From Pseudarcicella hirudinis (GTDB lineage Bacteria > Bacteroidota > Bacteroidia > Cytophagales > Spirosomataceae), in the NCBI RefSeq assembly GCF_900115665.1, contig NZ_FOXH01000010.1:124001-188000 (forward strand): a stretch of 64,000 nt of DNA, read 5' to 3'. The stretch's first letter is position 1. Each line of letters starts with the position of its first letter. A model generated the notes under the pieces. That model was given only the letters and a program-made list of their open reading frames with translations. It was not told the DNA's origin and did not search any database. Of this stretch, positions 25,311-33,992 are shown one piece after another. Position numbers and translations under genes: made by a program.

Positions 25311-27009
25311 ATTCACTGGCTGCATGAGCAACCGCTCTGGCGGTTAGCGACATATAAAAAATTGAAGGACTCTGGATACCTGTACTTGTCATACAGGCTC
25401 CGTCTGTGACAAATACATTTTTACAGGCATGTAATTGATTCCATTTGTTAAGCATTGAAGTTTCAGGATCCCCGCCCATTCGACAACCCCCCATTTCGTG
25501 AATATCCAGACCAGGCGGCCAATGTCTGTCACTCGCTACTATGTTTTTAACCCCTGCCGTTTCAAGCATTTCTGAACCTTGTTCCAGGAAATCTTTTGTC
25601 ATTTTTTCGTCATTATCATCGTAGCCAACAGAGGTTACCAATAAGGGAATCCCCCATTGATCTTTTTCAGTCTTACTCAGATAGACATGATTGCTTTCTT
25701 TTAAGATGGTTTCCCCCTGCATATAAATATAAGCACTCCAGGGGCCGGGCTTAGTCATAGCTTCCTTAAAATCCGCTCCAAAAGGTTCGTTTGTATTTGA
25801 GCCCCGTCCTCTGTTAGCTCCCATAAAAGCCATATAACCACCCACAAAACCGGTATCCTGTTTCCTGACGTTCCTGAAATTAGGAACCATACATTCCGAG
25901 GGATTATAGCCGAAACTGTATTTATCTTCAAAACCTTCTATATCCCCGCTAATAGTTCCTCTGTAATTATGAAAACCAACATATTTTCCCAGCGTTCCGC
26001 TATCGTTTCCGAGGCCATTTGGAAAGCGTTTACTGGTAGAATTCAGTAAAATGAGTGTGCTATTCAGGGCTGAGGCATTTAAGAAAATGATTTTAGCGAA
26101 GTAATCAGTTGTTTCTTTGGTTTCGCTATTCACAACTTTCACCCCGACCGCTTTTTGCTTATGTTCGTCGTAAATAATAGAATGTACAACGGAGTGTGGG
26201 TAAATCGTTAAATTTCCTGTTTTGGATGCCCAGGGTAAAGTACATGAATTGCTGCTGAAATATCCGCCGTAAGGGCAGCCCCGCATGCATTTATTACGAG
26301 CCTGACAAAAGGCTCTGCCTTGTCTGGCATGCAGGTCGGTAGGTTTGGTAACATGAGCCCAGCGGCCTTGTACCATATGGCGGTTTGTGTACCTGGCATT
26401 GATCTTTGATTTCATGGATTCTTCTACACAATTGAAATCAAAAGGTGGTAAAAATTCTCCGTCGGGCATTGTTTCAACGCCGTCTTTATTGCCGCAAACC
26501 CCTATAAATTTTTCAACATGAGCATACCAGGGAGCAATGTCATTGTATCTGATGGGCCATTCCATTCCATATCCCAAACGGGAAGGTGATGTAAACTCAT
26601 ATGGACTCCAGCGTGGACAAGCTCGCCCCCAGATCAATGATTTTCCACCAACCTGATAACCTCTGACCCAATTAAATGGCTTTTCCTGTATATATGGATG
26701 GTCGGCATCTTTTACAAAAAAATGCTGGGTATCTTCCCCATAACCTGCTGCCTGGCTAATGATTGGGTTTTCCTGTAAAGTTTTCAGCGGTAATTGCTGA
26801 AGATGCTTAAATTCCCAGGGGTTGAGTGTTGCAGTAGGATAATCCCTGATATGTTCTACATTTCGTCCCCGCTCAAGCACAAGCGTGTGAAGCCCATGAT
26901 CGCATAGTTCTTTTGCAGCCCACCCGCCACTGATACCGCTCCCGATGACAATGGCATCAAAGGTCTTTCTTTTGCCTGAATTTATTGAAAAATTGAAAAT
27001 TTCGGACAT
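25291..27009 (-). CDS. GMC family FAD-dependent oxidoreductase
   Basis: A 572-residue flavoprotein of the glucose-methanol-choline group. The FAD Rossmann motif is DAIVIGSGISGGWAAKEL, with LVLERG at the end of the fold's second strand. The GMC substrate half ends in DIHEMGGCRMGGDPETS and NVFVTDGACMTSTGIQSPS, the conserved C-terminal FAD contacts; the His for catalysis lies in the HEMGG region. A four-Cys stretch (FCQARNKCMRGCPYGGY) resembles that of gluconate/sorbosone-type dehydrogenases. No small subunit or cytochrome partner gene lies beside it, so its electron acceptor is unclear. No signal peptide is obvious. Confidence 0.92.
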   Translation of the reverse strand: MSEIFNFSINSGKRKTFDAIVIGSGISGGWAAKELCDHGLHTLVLERGRNVEHIRDYPTATLNPWEFKHLQQLPLKTLQENPIISQAAGYGEDTQHFFVKDADHPYIQEKPFNWVRGYQVGGKSLIWGRACPRWSPYEFTSPSRLGYGMEWPIRYNDIAPWYAHVEKFIGVCGNKDGVETMPDGEFLPPFDFNCVEESMKSKINARYTNRHMVQGRWAHVTKPTDLHARQGRAFCQARNKCMRGCPYGGYFSSNSCTLPWASKTGNLTIYPHSVVHSIIYDEHKQKAVGVKVVNSETKETTDYFAKIIFLNASALNSTLILLNSTSKRFPNGLGNDSGTLGKYVGFHNYRGTISGDIEGFEDKYSFGYNPSECMVPNFRNVRKQDTGFVGGYMAFMGANRGRGSNTNEPFGADFKEAMTKPGPWSAYIYMQGETILKESNHVYLSKTEKDQWGIPLLVTSVGYDDNDEKMTKDFLEQGSEMLETAGVKNIVASDRHWPPGLDIHEMGGCRMGGDPETSMLNKWNQLHACKNVFVTDGACMTSTGIQSPSIFYMSLTARAVAHAASELKKGNL

Positions 27010-27252
27010 ATCTATTTGAGGGTGGAATCGTCAGATATAAATTTTATAAATATAATGTGATAACTGTGTAAAAAGTATGAGGTATTAACCAGAAAATATC
27101 TAATTCTTTAAAAGAAAAGTAATAATAAGTCCAGATTAATGATGGCAGAATAGAAAGAATTGTAGAATAAATATTTAAAAAGGTTCAGAAGTTTGAACAG
27201 CAGTGTTTTAAGGAATGTAGCAAATAACCAGAAGTTGTTCTGGCTATTGAAT

Positions 27253-27292
27253 AAAAAAAGGGCATTTCCGAATCAACCGGAAATACCCTTTT
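27253..27292 (-). terminator. pheT terminator
   Basis: On the minus strand, AAGGGTATTTCCG pairs with CGGAAATGCCCTT (one mismatch) and is followed by TTTTTTA. The rest of the 27010-27309 gap (upstream of the GMC gene) is AT-rich, with nothing further recognised. Confidence 0.87.
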
Positions 27293-27309
27293 GTAAGAAA
27301 TTTTATTGG

Positions 27310-29733
27310 TTATTTTCTGATTACCGCACCAAGTTCTTTCTCAAAAGCACCCATAAGACGTTCCATTGTTTTATCAATTACTTTATCGGTTAAAGTTTGT
27401 TCAAAATCCTGTAAGATAAAGCTTACCGAATATGATTTTTTACCTTCTCCCAGATTATCTCCCTGATATACATCAAATACGTTAATAGCACTTAACAGGT
27501 TCTTTTCATACTGACGGGCAAGCTTTTGAATCTGGTCAAAAGTAACTGCTTTATCCAATACCAGAGAAAGGTCACGGCGTACTTCCGGAAATTTAGGTAA
27601 TTCAGAGAAAACAGCTTTATCTGAATGTTGTTTGAATAAATAATCCCAGTCAAAATCTGCGAAGAAAACGGCTTGTTTTACTTCAGCTTTTTTAGCCAGA
27701 TTAGCTTTTACCAGACCTAAACGAACCACTTCTTTTTTATTGAGCGTATAGGATAAACCGTACTCAAACGTTACAGAGTCTTCCAGAGGTTTGCTTTCAA
27801 AGTTACGTAAGCCAAGGCTGTATAATACTTTTGCCACAGCTCCGGCTAAGGTATGAAATGCAACTTTTTCAGATTTTACCTGCCATGTCTCTGCATCAGT
27901 ATTTCCGGTTACAAATAAGGCCAGGTGACGTTTTTCAACATATTTGTCGTTGATTTTATGGTAAGTTTTACCAAAATCAAACATTTTAAGGTCTTTTTGG
28001 CGACGATTGATATTGTAGGCCAATACTTCCAATCCTGAGAACAACATCGTTTGGCGCATAACACCTAAGTCTTCAGAAAGCTTGTTAAGTATTTCAACAT
28101 TTTCTCCGGCCAATTCTCCTTTAATCAGTTCACTGTAAGAAGGTTTGGTCAATGAATTGGTAATAATTTCATTGAAACCATTTGCCGCCAGAATCTGGGT
28201 TAATTTTAATTGTAATTTATCACGGTCTTTAGCAGGGAAAGCCGACAGGAAATCTGTTCCCAGATTTTCAGAAAGCTCAACATTGTCAAAACCATAGATT
28301 CTCAGAATTTCTTCAATAACATCTGCTTCTCTGGTAACATCCACACGGAAAGGAGGAACGATGGCCAGAAAACCATCTTCAGTTTCCCCGGTAATTTCAA
28401 TTTCCAAAGACTGAAGAATCGACTTAATCAGAGATTTTTCAAGCTTTTTACCGATAAGGCGGTCAATATTTTTGTATAAAACCTCTATTTTGAAATCTTC
28501 AACCGGAACCGGATAAAAATCACTTACTTCAGAAGCAACTACGCCACCCGCAAGTTCCTGAATTAAAAGTGCTGCGTATTTTAAGGTATATAGTTTCAGA
28601 TTAGGATCTGTGCCACGTTCAAAACGGAAAGATGCATCCGTTTTTAAACTATGGAACATCGCTGTTTTTCTTACAGAAGAGGGATCAAAATAGGCAACTT
28701 CTAGATAGACTCTTGTCGTTTCATCTTTTATGCCTGATTTTGTTCCACCGAAAATTCCGGCAATTCCCATAGGCTCATCTGCATTGCAAATCATAAGATC
28801 AGTCGCAGAAAGAGTACGCTCCACTTCATCCAGCGTTTTAAACTTCGTTCCGGCTTCAAGGGTTTTTACGATAACTTTTTGCCCTTTTATGGCATGCCAG
28901 TCATAAGCGTGCATTGGCTGCCCAAGTCCGTGGCAAATAAAGTTCGTTATATCAACAATGTTGTTGATAGGACGAAGACCGATTGTTTTCAGGTATTTTT
29001 GTAACCATTCCGGAGAATCCTTAACCGTTACTCCATCAATCGTAAGTCCGCAAAAACGAGGACAAGCCTCAGCGTCTTCAACGATCAGTTCAATCGGGAA
29101 ATTTTGGTTATCAACTTTAAAGGATTCAACAGAAGGAATGATGATTTCACGTCCGGTTACGGCTTTAATGTCTCTTGCTACACCAAGATGAGAAGCAGCA
29201 TCAGCTCTGTTCGGCGTAAGTCCGATTTCAATAACTTTATCCGATTCCAGTTTAAAATATTCTGCGGCAGGTGTTCCGTTTGGTAAATCAGTGTCTAAAA
29301 CCATGATTCCGTCATGAGAATTACCCAAACCAAGTTCATCTTCAGCGCAGATCATTCCTTCAGAAAAATGTCCGTAGGTTTTTTTACGATCAATTGTGAA
29401 AATGGCTTGTCCGTCTTTTCCGTACAGCGTAGTACCGACAGTTGCTACAACCACTTTTTGCCCTGCCTCAACATTAGCCGCACCGCAGACAATCTGAGCA
29501 GGAGTATCCGTTCCGATATTTACAGTTGTAAGGCTTAATTGTTTTTCTTTAACAAGGAAACGTTCACAGGTAAGTACTTCAGCGATTACAAATCCTCTCA
29601 ACCCACCCGGTACGGCATCGTGTTCTTCGATACCTTCCACTTCCAGACCAGTTCCGGTCAAAAGGTTGTCCAGTTCCTGGGTAGATTCGTTTATTTCTAT
29701 AAATTGTTTAAGCCAATTAAGTGAAATTTTCAT
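27310..29733 (-). CDS. pheT: Phenylalanyl-tRNA synthetase beta subunit
   Basis: Beta chain of the alpha2-beta2 enzyme that charges tRNA-Phe. The 807-residue protein has the complete bacterial layout. The N-terminal B1 domain (MKISLNWLKQFI) carries an inserted EMAP/tRNA-binding OB domain (about 40-150). B3/B4 editing domains follow (ITNFICHGLGQPMHAYDWHAIKG), then B5 and the inactive synthetase-like core. The C-terminal anticodon-binding ferredoxin-like domain (FPEVRRDLSLVLDKAVTFDQI, VFDVYQG, GKKSYSVSFILQ) completes it. PheS is not in this window. Confidence 0.97.
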   Translation of the reverse strand: MKISLNWLKQFIEINESTQELDNLLTGTGLEVEGIEEHDAVPGGLRGFVIAEVLTCERFLVKEKQLSLTTVNIGTDTPAQIVCGAANVEAGQKVVVATVGTTLYGKDGQAIFTIDRKKTYGHFSEGMICAEDELGLGNSHDGIMVLDTDLPNGTPAAEYFKLESDKVIEIGLTPNRADAASHLGVARDIKAVTGREIIIPSVESFKVDNQNFPIELIVEDAEACPRFCGLTIDGVTVKDSPEWLQKYLKTIGLRPINNIVDITNFICHGLGQPMHAYDWHAIKGQKVIVKTLEAGTKFKTLDEVERTLSATDLMICNADEPMGIAGIFGGTKSGIKDETTRVYLEVAYFDPSSVRKTAMFHSLKTDASFRFERGTDPNLKLYTLKYAALLIQELAGGVVASEVSDFYPVPVEDFKIEVLYKNIDRLIGKKLEKSLIKSILQSLEIEITGETEDGFLAIVPPFRVDVTREADVIEEILRIYGFDNVELSENLGTDFLSAFPAKDRDKLQLKLTQILAANGFNEIITNSLTKPSYSELIKGELAGENVEILNKLSEDLGVMRQTMLFSGLEVLAYNINRRQKDLKMFDFGKTYHKINDKYVEKRHLALFVTGNTDAETWQVKSEKVAFHTLAGAVAKVLYSLGLRNFESKPLEDSVTFEYGLSYTLNKKEVVRLGLVKANLAKKAEVKQAVFFADFDWDYLFKQHSDKAVFSELPKFPEVRRDLSLVLDKAVTFDQIQKLARQYEKNLLSAINVFDVYQGDNLGEGKKSYSVSFILQDFEQTLTDKVIDKTMERLMGAFEKELGAVIRK

Positions 29734-29888
29734 ATTTCTAAACGCTATTTCATGTTTTCAAAGGAAGAAAATGCTTTGTTTCTTAAGCCTTCGTTGAATA
29801 AATCGTTAAAATTCTTTGTAAAAACCAAGAATGATAAAAAGTTTCGCAAGTTACGATTTTTTAGGCTTTACTTGGAACATGAGTTAAA

Positions 29889-29926
29889 CAAAAACTCTGC
29901 AAAAAGCGGGTTCTTGCAGAGTTTTT
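29889..29926 (-). terminator. Terminator of the DUF3857/transglutaminase gene cluster
   Basis: AAAAACTCTGCAA pairs with TTGCAGAGTTTTT, with T-runs on both strands. It lies downstream of the last of four tandem minus-strand genes. An 88-residue plus-strand frame here looks like chance. Confidence 0.85.
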
Positions 29927-30020
29927 GGGAAAGGCTGGTATTTCTTCTGTTTTTCAGGTTAATAAATGGCAGATTCTGCCGGGATATCAGACCTGATAAT
30001 TGTTTATCATCTGAATAAAT

Positions 30021-31928
30021 CTATAATTTCATAACCACCTGAGCTCTGTCAGCTTTGCTGATTTTCTTATAAAAATCTGCCAGTTCAGCATAGCTTCCCG
30101 GAGGGAAAATGCCTCTTTTTCTGATAAATTTCCGATAATAATACAGTTTCTGATCCTTGATTTTAACCTCCGACTGGTATTTACCAAATGCTGTTTCGAT
30201 ATTAACCGGAGCAGGCTGAGCTTCTATGATAGCTTTTGCAGGCAGCTGGAACATGACGCTGTCTGTTTCAGTATAAGCATTGATTAACTCTACATCATGT
30301 TTTCGGCTTTTGTCGGTTACCGGAAGAATCTGGTTAAAAACAGACATCAGGTTCGGATTTAAAAACATTCTTGTTCCACTTTTTGAAGCACATTTCCTGA
30401 TCAGAAGAGAGTTTTTAACCTTAGAAACCGGAATAGTTTTCTTTTCATTCTGAATAGAAAACTTTACCAGATCAAAATTTGGAATATGAATCTGGCTATA
30501 CATAAATTTTTTCTGCTCATCGTCATTCATACGGGAGATTGCACTTGCATAATCATCCTGTAAAATACCGGTAAAAAGCATCGAAGTTTCAGCTTCGGCA
30601 TCACCTTCTTCATTCAGTACAACCTGGATATTGCGATGCTGCAGGTTATCCTTTTCTCCATAGCCTGGCGTCATAACCAGTTTACCACCCTCAGGTGTAG
30701 CGAGCAGGGCATGACGGTCACTGGTAAAATCAGATAAATAACCAAAGGGATTTGTCTGGCTTGTGCACTCGAGCCAGATAGAATCCTGTTTCATCGGAAC
30801 ACATAAAATTACATGGTTAAACTGCTGGGAAGGGAAGTCAGTCAGGATATCTGCCTTATCGTCACCTGCCTGAATGGAAGTATAGTAAGATTCTATATTT
30901 GCGCTTTTCAGAATAGATTTCATGAAATTAGACAAGGCTTTACAATCGCCATAACCTTTTTCGGCTACATATTTTGCCTCAAAAGGCTGCCAGCCCCCGA
31001 TGCCCAGCTGAATACTGATGTACCGGGTTTTGTTCTGCATATATTCGTACAGCTTCTTTACTTTTTGCACAGGATCGGTAATTCCGCTGGTTAATTGTTT
31101 CACCTCTGCAATTGTTTCCTCCGGTAAAATGTCTCTGTTTTTACATAAAACATTATCAAACTCACCCAGGTCTTTCCACGAGGACATTTTCCCCTGATAA
31201 CCCTCTACTTCAAACTCATTCGGAGCTGTAATTACTCCCGGGCCATATTTTATTTTTCGCGGAGCGTAAGGCTCTTTTTCAAGGACCGGCAGATTTTTAA
31301 CCATCCAAGAGTAACTTTTTATCCCGTTATTTTCTTCGGTAACAGCAGCTCCTATGCCATTCAGTTCTTTATATCGAAGATCGAGAGAGGCAGGAACCGA
31401 AATTTTGAAAAAGTCCTGTTCTACAGCCAGATTTTCTGAATCGAAATGCGGATACCAGCTTTCGTAGCTCAACATATTTCTGTCGGTTTCCTCGTAGCTG
31501 AATTCTACAGTAAAAGGAAAACTGGCATAATTGAATTGTCCGACTTTATACCTTACATCATCGAAAAGGTTAGTGTTTGAAATACCACTCTGATCAGAAA
31601 TATCGCTCTTTTTCAAGGTTTTTATCTTTTCACCAAGCGTATTGTAAAGCGTCCCTTCAATGTTGGTAACTTTGGAAAGTTTGTCATATCGAACGGTTAA
31701 GGTAGAATATTCAATTCCCTGCTGATCCAGAATCGTAACAATATAATGTACTTTTCTTTGCCCTTCCCCGGAATTTCTGACGGTATAAAAAGTTTCACTT
31801 TTACGCATGACTGCATGTGCATTTTCCCGGAGATTTTCAGGAATAGCTGCAGCAGGCCATTTCACCTGACCTAAAATGAATGAAGAGCAGAACAACCAAA
31901 AAAAGGCAGAATAAACGAACTTTTTCAT
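30021..31928 (-). CDS. DUF3857/transglutaminase-like secreted protein, intact active site
   Basis: A 635-residue exported protein (signal peptide ending near FILGQ). A DUF3857 beta-domain (about 35-260) precedes a transglutaminase-like cysteine protease fold. The triad candidates are C329 (EKGYGDCKALSNF), H372 (QFNHVILCVP) and an acidic residue in WLECTSQ, so it could be active. The C-terminal region is DUF3858-like. Function is unknown; the family is common in Bacteroidota envelopes. It is last in a row of four same-strand paralogs, separated by 39 bases from the next, and is the most divergent copy. Confidence 0.85.
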   Translation of the reverse strand: MKKFVYSAFFWLFCSSFILGQVKWPAAAIPENLRENAHAVMRKSETFYTVRNSGEGQRKVHYIVTILDQQGIEYSTLTVRYDKLSKVTNIEGTLYNTLGEKIKTLKKSDISDQSGISNTNLFDDVRYKVGQFNYASFPFTVEFSYEETDRNMLSYESWYPHFDSENLAVEQDFFKISVPASLDLRYKELNGIGAAVTEENNGIKSYSWMVKNLPVLEKEPYAPRKIKYGPGVITAPNEFEVEGYQGKMSSWKDLGEFDNVLCKNRDILPEETIAEVKQLTSGITDPVQKVKKLYEYMQNKTRYISIQLGIGGWQPFEAKYVAEKGYGDCKALSNFMKSILKSANIESYYTSIQAGDDKADILTDFPSQQFNHVILCVPMKQDSIWLECTSQTNPFGYLSDFTSDRHALLATPEGGKLVMTPGYGEKDNLQHRNIQVVLNEEGDAEAETSMLFTGILQDDYASAISRMNDDEQKKFMYSQIHIPNFDLVKFSIQNEKKTIPVSKVKNSLLIRKCASKSGTRMFLNPNLMSVFNQILPVTDKSRKHDVELINAYTETDSVMFQLPAKAIIEAQPAPVNIETAFGKYQSEVKIKDQKLYYYRKFIRKRGIFPPGSYAELADFYKKISKADRAQVVMKL

Positions 31929-31967
31929 AAATGAAGTTTAATAATTTTCGGAAAACCAAAGGGGTTA

Positions 31968-33956
31968 TTATTTCTTTTTAAGCACAATTTTTTCGGCTTG
32001 TTTGGCTACAATCTGGCTGTAAAACTCTCTCAGAGTACCATATTCCTCAACTGCAAAAAACGTCTTTTTTAAGTGAACTCTACAACTTACATTTAATATA
32101 CCATTCACCTCTGAGACAATATAAGTGAACCTTGCCGCATCGTTTGGCATAGCAATTCTTATACTTTTCGGCATCTCGTCAACTACGTATCCTTCAGGTA
32201 ATTTATAACTGCCTGAGAAGTTTTCCTCTCTCAAATAAGCAATATCAACAGGATAAGTTCTGTTGGGATTGATAAACGGATTACTTTTTAACTCTTCTCC
32301 CAGCATAGGATTCAGAAGAATTTTCTCATTAAATGTGCCAACAGCATCATTGATTTTAGTTTTGATAATGATTTTAGGGGTTTTGACAGAATCCTGGTTA
32401 AACTCGAAGTCTTTTAATTCTATAGAAGGATTTTCCCAGAGCGGCTGGTTTTTCTTCAGACTTTCAACGAATTTGGCTTTACCATTTTGTGAGACATTTT
32501 CTCTGAAATTCAGGGCATTGTATCCTAATCCTGAAACATTAATTGTTCCTTCAAGAGAAGCATTTGAGGGGTCAATGTTAAAATTAGTTGTGGTGAATTT
32601 GACACTCTTCTCATTTGGGGTAATCGGAATCCAACGGCTGTTCCTTTTGGCAATAATCCTTCCTTCACCATTAAGACAGTGTTCCGGAAGCATACCAAAC
32701 GATAGAAGCTGACTGGTTGCATCCAGCAAAATGTCTTCTCCACCGATATTTACATGTGCAATTACATAATTAAACCTTGTAATTAGCGGGAAATCTTTCC
32801 ATACTTTTCCATGATCTCTGGTACTGAGAATTACCGGATTGGCATTGATCCCAAGGTCTTGTAATAAGCCGGTAAGCATGAGGTTGATTTCAGCGCTTGA
32901 GCCTTGTTTTTTACTGAAAGCATTTTTCAGGGAAGTGTTTTCAGTGTACTTTGACATTTCTCCGTTCCAATTCATGTTTTGCTGAATAAAAGCATACGCG
33001 GCTTTTGCTCTGGCTAAAGTATCGGCAGGACTGATCTGCCTGATCGATTTTGTATATTCATCCAAAAATCCAACTTTTCTTAATTCTCCCCAGAAATAGC
33101 TATTATACAGCAGCTCTTTGTCGAGGTTTGGCCAGGTAGTCGTAAAGGATTTGGCATTTGGCATTCCGTTTACCCAATATTCAGCCAGTTCGAAATGAAT
33201 GGAACTTACATAATCATTCAGTGTGGTTAAATAAGGCTCAGGATTAATGGCAGGAATATTTTCGGCGATCCAATGGTAATACTGGTACTCTTTACTGGTT
33301 TCATCCTTATTTGTGGTTATATAGGCAAGCCCCTGATTAATAACTCTGTAAGAGAAATTTCGGGGAGCACTAAATATGTATTCACTTGTTATAACCGGAG
33401 CGTTTCCCTGAAAATACCAGTTTTTAGGTTTAAATGGGAAAGGAGATTCTATTGTATATGCAATATCTATTACCGAACCTTCTTTTACCTGTGGCAATGT
33501 AAAGCTAACTTTTTCGAAATATTCATCCTCTTTTTCCACAAATCTGGCATCTTTACTCATTTCATAAGTAACAATGCTGCCATTCTCCATATTATAGGTA
33601 ATTCCTGAGATCTTGTAAATCTGTTCTCCACGACCGGACGCTTTGTCATTGTACAGGAATATTTTGGCGTTAGCTTTATTTACTCCGCTCTTTTTAAGAA
33701 TTTTTATCCTTTTAACGTATTCATACCTGATGAGGTAATTATGATCGGTTTCAATAAAGGTTGCATTGCCATAATCATAGAGTACTACAGCATCTGCGCT
33801 GGTATCTTTTTCATAGCTTTTCATTTTCAGTTGCTCAACGCTTACAGGCTTATTGAGAGGATGTGCAGGATTATCCTGAATCTGTTGTGAAAAAACGGAA
33901 AGAGATCCAGATAAAATGAAACTTAGAAAGAGGAGTTTTCGTACTATGACTGACAT
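31968..33956 (-). CDS. DUF3857/transglutaminase-like protein lacking catalytic Cys (paralog 2)
   Basis: A 662-residue exported protein: signal peptide to about VFSQQ, then DUF3857 (about 40-270), the transglutaminase-like fold and the C-terminal domain. Where active paralogs have GNCADINLM, it has GSSAEINLM, so the nucleophile Cys is Ser354. The catalytic His position holds Y397 (RFNYVIAH); the Asp (D412 in LLDATSQ) is kept. This makes it a likely pseudoenzyme with a retained fold, perhaps a binding protein. The ORF is intact and under evident constraint. The C-terminus EFYSQIVAKQAEKIVLKKK is shared with two neighbours. Confidence 0.85.
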   Translation of the reverse strand: MSVIVRKLLFLSFILSGSLSVFSQQIQDNPAHPLNKPVSVEQLKMKSYEKDTSADAVVLYDYGNATFIETDHNYLIRYEYVKRIKILKKSGVNKANAKIFLYNDKASGRGEQIYKISGITYNMENGSIVTYEMSKDARFVEKEDEYFEKVSFTLPQVKEGSVIDIAYTIESPFPFKPKNWYFQGNAPVITSEYIFSAPRNFSYRVINQGLAYITTNKDETSKEYQYYHWIAENIPAINPEPYLTTLNDYVSSIHFELAEYWVNGMPNAKSFTTTWPNLDKELLYNSYFWGELRKVGFLDEYTKSIRQISPADTLARAKAAYAFIQQNMNWNGEMSKYTENTSLKNAFSKKQGSSAEINLMLTGLLQDLGINANPVILSTRDHGKVWKDFPLITRFNYVIAHVNIGGEDILLDATSQLLSFGMLPEHCLNGEGRIIAKRNSRWIPITPNEKSVKFTTTNFNIDPSNASLEGTINVSGLGYNALNFRENVSQNGKAKFVESLKKNQPLWENPSIELKDFEFNQDSVKTPKIIIKTKINDAVGTFNEKILLNPMLGEELKSNPFINPNRTYPVDIAYLREENFSGSYKLPEGYVVDEMPKSIRIAMPNDAARFTYIVSEVNGILNVSCRVHLKKTFFAVEEYGTLREFYSQIVAKQAEKIVLKKK

Positions 33957-33992
33957 ATTGAGGTTATGGGTTAATATAAAAAAGAGGCACGG

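Noticed and set aside
27193-27393. 66-codon plus-strand frame over the pheT end
   Set aside because: It runs through the pheT terminator and into pheT on the opposite strand; a shadow frame.
29752-30018. 88-codon plus-strand frame between pheT and the DUF3857 cluster
   Set aside because: It is Phe/Lys-rich, contains a clear terminator hairpin in its middle and shows no family feature; probably chance in AT-rich DNA.
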